A stretch of DNA of 8,914 bases from Calditrichota bacterium (GTDB taxonomy: Bacteria; Calditrichota; Calditrichia; RBG-13-44-9): contig JAFGSO010000366.1 in the NCBI GenBank assembly GCA_016934605.1, positions 1 through 8,914 of the forward strand, written 5' to 3'. The notes beneath the pieces were generated by a model. That model was not told where the DNA came from. It searched no databases and saw nothing but the letters and a program-made list of their open reading frames with translations. Both the position numbers and the translations under genes were made by a program. The first letter of the stretch is position 1, and every line of letters begins with the position of its first letter. Below are positions 5,742 to 8,914 of the stretch, one piece after another.

Positions 5742-6791
5742 ATGATAAACGGGGCGGTTGTGATTCACTTTCAGAGAAAAAGATTAGAAGAAATTGTTGA
5801 GAACGCTCAGAAGAGCAAAATTATGGTTTTTGGGGACCTGATGGTTGATGAATATATGTGGGGTCAGGTTTCCAGAATATCTCCTGAAGCACCCGTCCCC
5901 ATTATTAATATTTCGAAGGCCCAAACCCGCTTCGGAGGGGCTGCAAATGTGGCTTTTAATCTGATGGGATTAAAACACAAACCCGTTTTAGTAGGAGTGG
6001 TGGGCGAAGACCGCATGGGTCACGAATTTCTGGAAATGATGCGGTCCAACGATCTGGCCACCGAAGGGATTATTGTAACTTCTGAAAGATCCACTGCAGT
6101 CAAAACCAGAATAATCGGTAATAATCAGCATATTGCACGAGTCGATCAGGAAAGTACGGATCCGGTTTCTTCAGCACTTCAGGAAAAATTGTTTGAAGTC
6201 ATTTTGAAAAACATTGAAGATATAGAAGCGATTATCATTGAGGATTACAATAAAGGAGTAGTACTTCCGCAATTAACCCAACACATCATCGAACTGGCTG
6301 AGCGTCATGGGAAGTATGTGACTGTAGATCCAAAGTTTGAAAATTTTTTCAGCTTTAAAAATGTAACGGTTTTTAAGCCAAATACCAAGGAAGTTGAAGA
6401 AGCACTTGCAATGAGAATTTACGATGATTCAGATGTCCTGAATGCGGGGAAGAAACTGCTGTCGGAGCTGAAATGCCGGTCAATCCTCATTACTCGCGGT
6501 GCAGATGGAATGGTTCTATTTCAACCGAATGAAGATCCTGTATTTGTGGAAGCGAAAGCTCGCAAAGTGGCGGATGTATCAGGTGCCGGGGATACTGTTA
6601 TTGCAACCCTAACATATGCCCTTGCCGGGGGATCGAGTATCAGGGAAGCCGTTACACTATCAAATTTCGCTGCCGGCCTGGTCTGTGAAGAGGTGGGAGT
6701 AGTCCCGGTGAACCTGGAAAAATTGATGACACAGGTTTTGAATGAACAGAAGGATAAAAAAACTTTCATATATCCAAAACAGAAAGACTGA
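5742..6791 (+). CDS. rfaE1: D-glycero-beta-D-manno-heptose-7-phosphate kinase
   Basis: 349-residue PfkB/ribokinase-family protein, the kinase half of HldE. It phosphorylates heptose 7-phosphate at C1 to the 1,7-bisphosphate, on the way to ADP-heptose for the LPS inner core, in the cytoplasm. Landmarks: VFGDLMVDEYMWGQVSRISP (29-48), EAPVPI (49-54), the GGAANVA substrate-binding motif (65-71), EDYNKGV (167-173), DPK (196-198), KPNTKE (212-217), TRGADGM (251-257) and the PfkB signature DVSGAGDTV (278-286) with Asp284 as the catalytic base. The SRISPEAPVP string separates it from general sugar kinases. The protein ends at the kinase domain; the transferase domain fused to it in E. coli is encoded by the next gene, five bases on. 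The start is uncertain: ATG 5742 has no ribosome binding site, whereas in-frame GTG 5760 follows GGGGCGG and gives the more typical N-terminus MIHFQRKRLEEI. Confidence 0.93.
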   Translation: MINGAVVIHFQRKRLEEIVENAQKSKIMVFGDLMVDEYMWGQVSRISPEAPVPIINISKAQTRFGGAANVAFNLMGLKHKPVLVGVVGEDRMGHEFLEMMRSNDLATEGIIVTSERSTAVKTRIIGNNQHIARVDQESTDPVSSALQEKLFEVILKNIEDIEAIIIEDYNKGVVLPQLTQHIIELAERHGKYVTVDPKFENFFSFKNVTVFKPNTKEVEEALAMRIYDDSDVLNAGKKLLSELKCRSILITRGADGMVLFQPNEDPVFVEAKARKVADVSGAGDTVIATLTYALAGGSSIREAVTLSNFAAGLVCEEVGVVPVNLEKLMTQVLNEQKDKKTFIYPKQKD

Positions 6792-6796
6792 CCGCG

Positions 6797-7297
6797 GTGT
6801 TAAAAGATAAAATCAAATCCTTACCAGCAATGATTGAGATAAGGAATGAGTTGAAACGTAAAAATCAGACGCTGGTTTTTACCAATGGCGTTTTTGATGT
6901 TTTGCATCGGGGGCATGTTGAATATCTGGAGCAAGCAAAATCCCACGGCGACGTTCTGGTGGTGGGATTGAATTCAGATAATTCAGTTAGAAAGATAAAA
7001 GGAGAGGGAAAACCTCTTTTTAAACAACAGGATCGTGCACTTGTCCTGGCCGGCCTGTCCTCGGTCCACTATGTTGTTTTTTTTGAAGAGGAGACACCGC
7101 ATGAAATAATCTCAGCCCTCTTGCCGGATTTTTTAATCAAGGGAGGAGATTACCAGATTCATGAAATTGTGGGAAGAGATGTGGTTGAAGCAAATGGGGG
7201 ACAGGTCGTCACGGTCCCAATTACCCCCGGATATTCAACATCGGAATTGATCAGAAAAATTGCAGAACTACTTAAAAAAGGGAAAATTGCTTTATGA
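6797..7297 (+). CDS. rfaE2: D-glycero-beta-D-manno-heptose 1-phosphate adenylyltransferase
   Basis: 166-residue nucleotidyltransferase of the cytidylyltransferase-like fold. It joins heptose 1-phosphate and ATP to ADP-heptose, the last step before epimerisation by HldD. Visible motifs: FTNGVFDVLHRGHVEYL (28-44) with the HxGH nucleotide-binding motif at His37-His40; GDVLVVGLNSDNSVRKIKG (51-69); QQDRALVLAGL (77-87); LIKGGDY (113-119), EIVGRDVVEANGG (123-135) and PGYSTSELI (144-152). Together these are diagnostic of RfaE2/HldE C-terminal domains rather than glycerol-3-phosphate cytidylyltransferase. The usual NGCFD appears as NGVFD. Start is GTG 6797, five bases after the kinase stop, without a strong ribosome binding site, so translation may be coupled. 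Its TGA overlaps the next gene's ATG. The bisphosphate phosphatase that acts between kinase and transferase (GmhB) is not in the window. Confidence 0.94.
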   Translation: MLKDKIKSLPAMIEIRNELKRKNQTLVFTNGVFDVLHRGHVEYLEQAKSHGDVLVVGLNSDNSVRKIKGEGKPLFKQQDRALVLAGLSSVHYVVFFEEETPHEIISALLPDFLIKGGDYQIHEIVGRDVVEANGGQVVTVPITPGYSTSELIRKIAELLKKGKIAL

Positions 7298-8914
7298 AGT
7301 ATGGATTTTTATTGGTTATGGTGTTCCTGTTGATCTCATCATGCAGCTTAACAAAACAGTTGAATCAAAATGAGGATGTGGCAGTACAGCAAATTGTTGA
7401 ACCTGAAAAGAACGATTCACTCGCTCTTGCTATGTCATATCTGGAGATGGGTCGTAATGCAGAAGAAGCAGGAGATACTCTGGATGCAGATTTATATTAT
7501 CAGATGGCCATGGATATTTCATCGGCATTACAGGGAAAAGAATCAATAGCGGGGGATACCAGTGCACAGAGAGTTCTGCAATCAGTCTCGCTGGAATATT
7601 CAAAGTATCTGGCCAGAATGAACGGTTTTGAAAAAGATTCACTGACTGCCGCAAATGTTATTGAACTTTTAAATGAAATTGACGAATCGTCATTGCCTGC
7701 AGATTCAGACAGTATTGCTGTTACCATTCCGGATGTCATAGAAGAGGAACAGCAGATTACTATACCGCTGGTATTGAATAAAAAGGTGGAAAATGCCATT
7801 CAGTACTTTCAGGGAAAGGGCCGGCGCATTTTCACTAAATGGCTGCAACGTTCGGGATGGTACAGGGATCTGATTATACCGATTCTTGCTGAGGAAGGTG
7901 TCCCGGAAGAACTTTTTTATCTGGCAATGATTGAAAGCGGATTTAATCCAAACGCCCGATCCTATGCAAGAGCCGTGGGAATTTGGCAATTCATTTATGC
8001 AACCGGTAAAGCCTATGGTCTAACCAGCAGCTGGTGGTATGACCAGCGACGCGATCCGGAGATGGCTACCAGGGCGGCAGCGAGACACTTGAAAGATCTT
8101 TATGAGAGATTCGATAACTGGTACCTGGCCATTGCAGGGTATAATTACAATCCGGCGAAAATTGAACACCGTATGCGAAGATATAATGTTGGTGAATTCT
8201 GGGATCTTCCCAGGTTACCGCGACAGACACGCAACTATGTTCCTACTTTTATAGCGGCTGTACATATAGCAAAAAATCCGGAAAAATATGGATTTTATGT
8301 TGAGCCCGAGGAAGCAGTTGTCTATGATACCGTCACAGTAAATGAATGTGTTGATCTGAATGTAGTTGCCTCATGCGTTGATGAAACTTTTCAGGAACTG
8401 AAGAAACTGAATCCGGCGCTTTTACGGTGGTGTACACCCCCCGACCGGGATAAATGGGTTTTGAATATCCCGAAGGGAAGCCGCGATAAATTCCTGGAGA
8501 ATTATTCAAAAGTTCCGGATGATAAAAAGTTAACTTATGTTCATCATCGCATCAGGCGGGGTGAGACCTTATCGGAAATTTCACGCCGCTATGGGGTTAC
8601 TATTTCGGAAATAAAACGTTTCAATAAAATCCGCGGGACCCTGATTCGCGAAGGACAGTATCTTGTGATTCCCTATCCTCAGAATAAGCAATATGCCCGT
8701 CAGCTTGCCAGCAGATCTTCAACACGCTCCCCGGCAAAAACGTCTCGTCAAAAACCGGTGGAGAATGTTCCGGGTCATGAAAAATATATCCATCTGGTTA
8801 AGAAAGGCGAGACTTTATGGGATATCGCCACTTTTTATGGTATCAGTGTCACCCAGATCAGGAACTGGAACGGATTGGGATATTCCCGGATCATTCATCC
8901 TGGTCAGGAGCTGA
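7294..8914 (+). CDS. mltD: MltD-type membrane-bound lytic transglycosylase with LysM repeats (C-terminus cut off)
   Basis: 540 codons are in view; the frame is still open at the right edge, and the TGA at 8912-8914 is out of frame. The N-terminus MKYGFLLVMVFLLISSC is a lipoprotein signal with Cys17 as the lipidation site. A variable region (18-165) rich in Asp, Glu and Ser follows. The SLT (goose-lysozyme-like) domain spans about 185-325: LFYLAMIESGFNPNARS (207-223) with catalytic Glu214, AVGIWQFIYATGKAYGL (227-243), and AGYNYNPAKI (281-290). A degenerate LysM-like module (about 335-395) contains LNPALLRW, then LysM 1 (about 416-460, RRGETLSEISRRYGV to IP) and LysM 2 (about 499-540, KKGETLWDIATFYGI to HPGQEL), which is incomplete. 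Such enzymes cleave glycan strands, forming 1,6-anhydro-MurNAc ends, with LysM binding peptidoglycan. ATG 7294 overlaps the rfaE2 stop; AGGGA lies 10 bases before it. Confidence 0.93.
   Translation, partial: MKYGFLLVMVFLLISSCSLTKQLNQNEDVAVQQIVEPEKNDSLALAMSYLEMGRNAEEAGDTLDADLYYQMAMDISSALQGKESIAGDTSAQRVLQSVSLEYSKYLARMNGFEKDSLTAANVIELLNEIDESSLPADSDSIAVTIPDVIEEEQQITIPLVLNKKVENAIQYFQGKGRRIFTKWLQRSGWYRDLIIPILAEEGVPEELFYLAMIESGFNPNARSYARAVGIWQFIYATGKAYGLTSSWWYDQRRDPEMATRAAARHLKDLYERFDNWYLAIAGYNYNPAKIEHRMRRYNVGEFWDLPRLPRQTRNYVPTFIAAVHIAKNPEKYGFYVEPEEAVVYDTVTVNECVDLNVVASCVDETFQELKKLNPALLRWCTPPDRDKWVLNIPKGSRDKFLENYSKVPDDKKLTYVHHRIRRGETLSEISRRYGVTISEIKRFNKIRGTLIREGQYLVIPYPQNKQYARQLASRSSTRSPAKTSRQKPVENVPGHEKYIHLVKKGETLWDIATFYGISVTQIRNWNGLGYSRIIHPGQEL

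Noticed and set aside
7077..7084. T8 run inside rfaE2 as a frameshift site
   Set aside because: The family frame continues unchanged through it (VVFFEEE), and no overlapping product follows in another frame.
7430..7989. Minus-strand frames opposite the MltD-like gene
   Set aside because: They are shadows of the variable N-terminal part and catalytic domain, without own features.
8693..8914. Plus-strand frame at the right edge with a TGA at 8912
   Set aside because: It is a shadow of the MltD-like gene, whose frame shows LysM repeats and continues past 8914.

Overview
The window reads as a chromosomal stretch from a Gram-negative (diderm) bacterium of moderate-to-low GC. It carries the two genes that activate heptose for the lipopolysaccharide core, an outer-membrane-type beta-barrel protein, two proteins with lipobox signal peptides, and a periplasmic MltD-type lytic transglycosylase. 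The phylum cannot be fixed from the sequence. Separate (unfused) heptose kinase and adenylyltransferase genes plus a lipoprotein-type SpoIID protein would suit a lineage outside the Gammaproteobacteria, perhaps in or near the FCB group, but this is inference. There are no RNA genes, CRISPR arrays, insertion sequences or phage genes in view.

Layout. Positions 1-2069 hold a minus-strand, co-directional set of three exported proteins: a small beta-barrel protein, then a SpoIID/LytB-domain lipoprotein, then the beginning of a secreted protein that runs off the left edge. Spacings are a few bases, so they look like one operon. Positions 2070-2381 are an AT-rich divergent intergenic region with candidate promoters on both strands. 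On the plus strand follow recJ (2382-4079) and, 5 bases later, a rodZ-like membrane/HTH gene (4085-5032). A second AT-rich gap (5033-5386) holds a possible weak terminator or attenuator and a 25-codon ORF. Then come a small two-helix membrane protein of unknown function (5387-5659), the heptose-7-phosphate kinase (5742-6791), the heptose-1-phosphate adenylyltransferase (6797-7297), and a lytic transglycosylase with LysM repeats (7294 to the right edge, incomplete).

How they fit together. Apart from RecJ (single-strand DNA exonuclease) the window is about the cell envelope: RodZ-like cell-shape control, peptidoglycan cleavage (SpoIID family and MltD), LPS heptose supply, and an outer-membrane barrel. 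The heptose route is only partly present: the isomerase (GmhA), phosphatase (GmhB) and epimerase (HldD) must lie elsewhere.

I see no clearly new multi-gene system. The least explained part is the leader and small membrane gene between rodZ and the heptose kinase (5033-5741): an orphan two-helix protein, a short ORF overlapping its start by ATGA, mutually exclusive short stems before a T-run, and three poly-A tracts in the first 54 bases of the gene.
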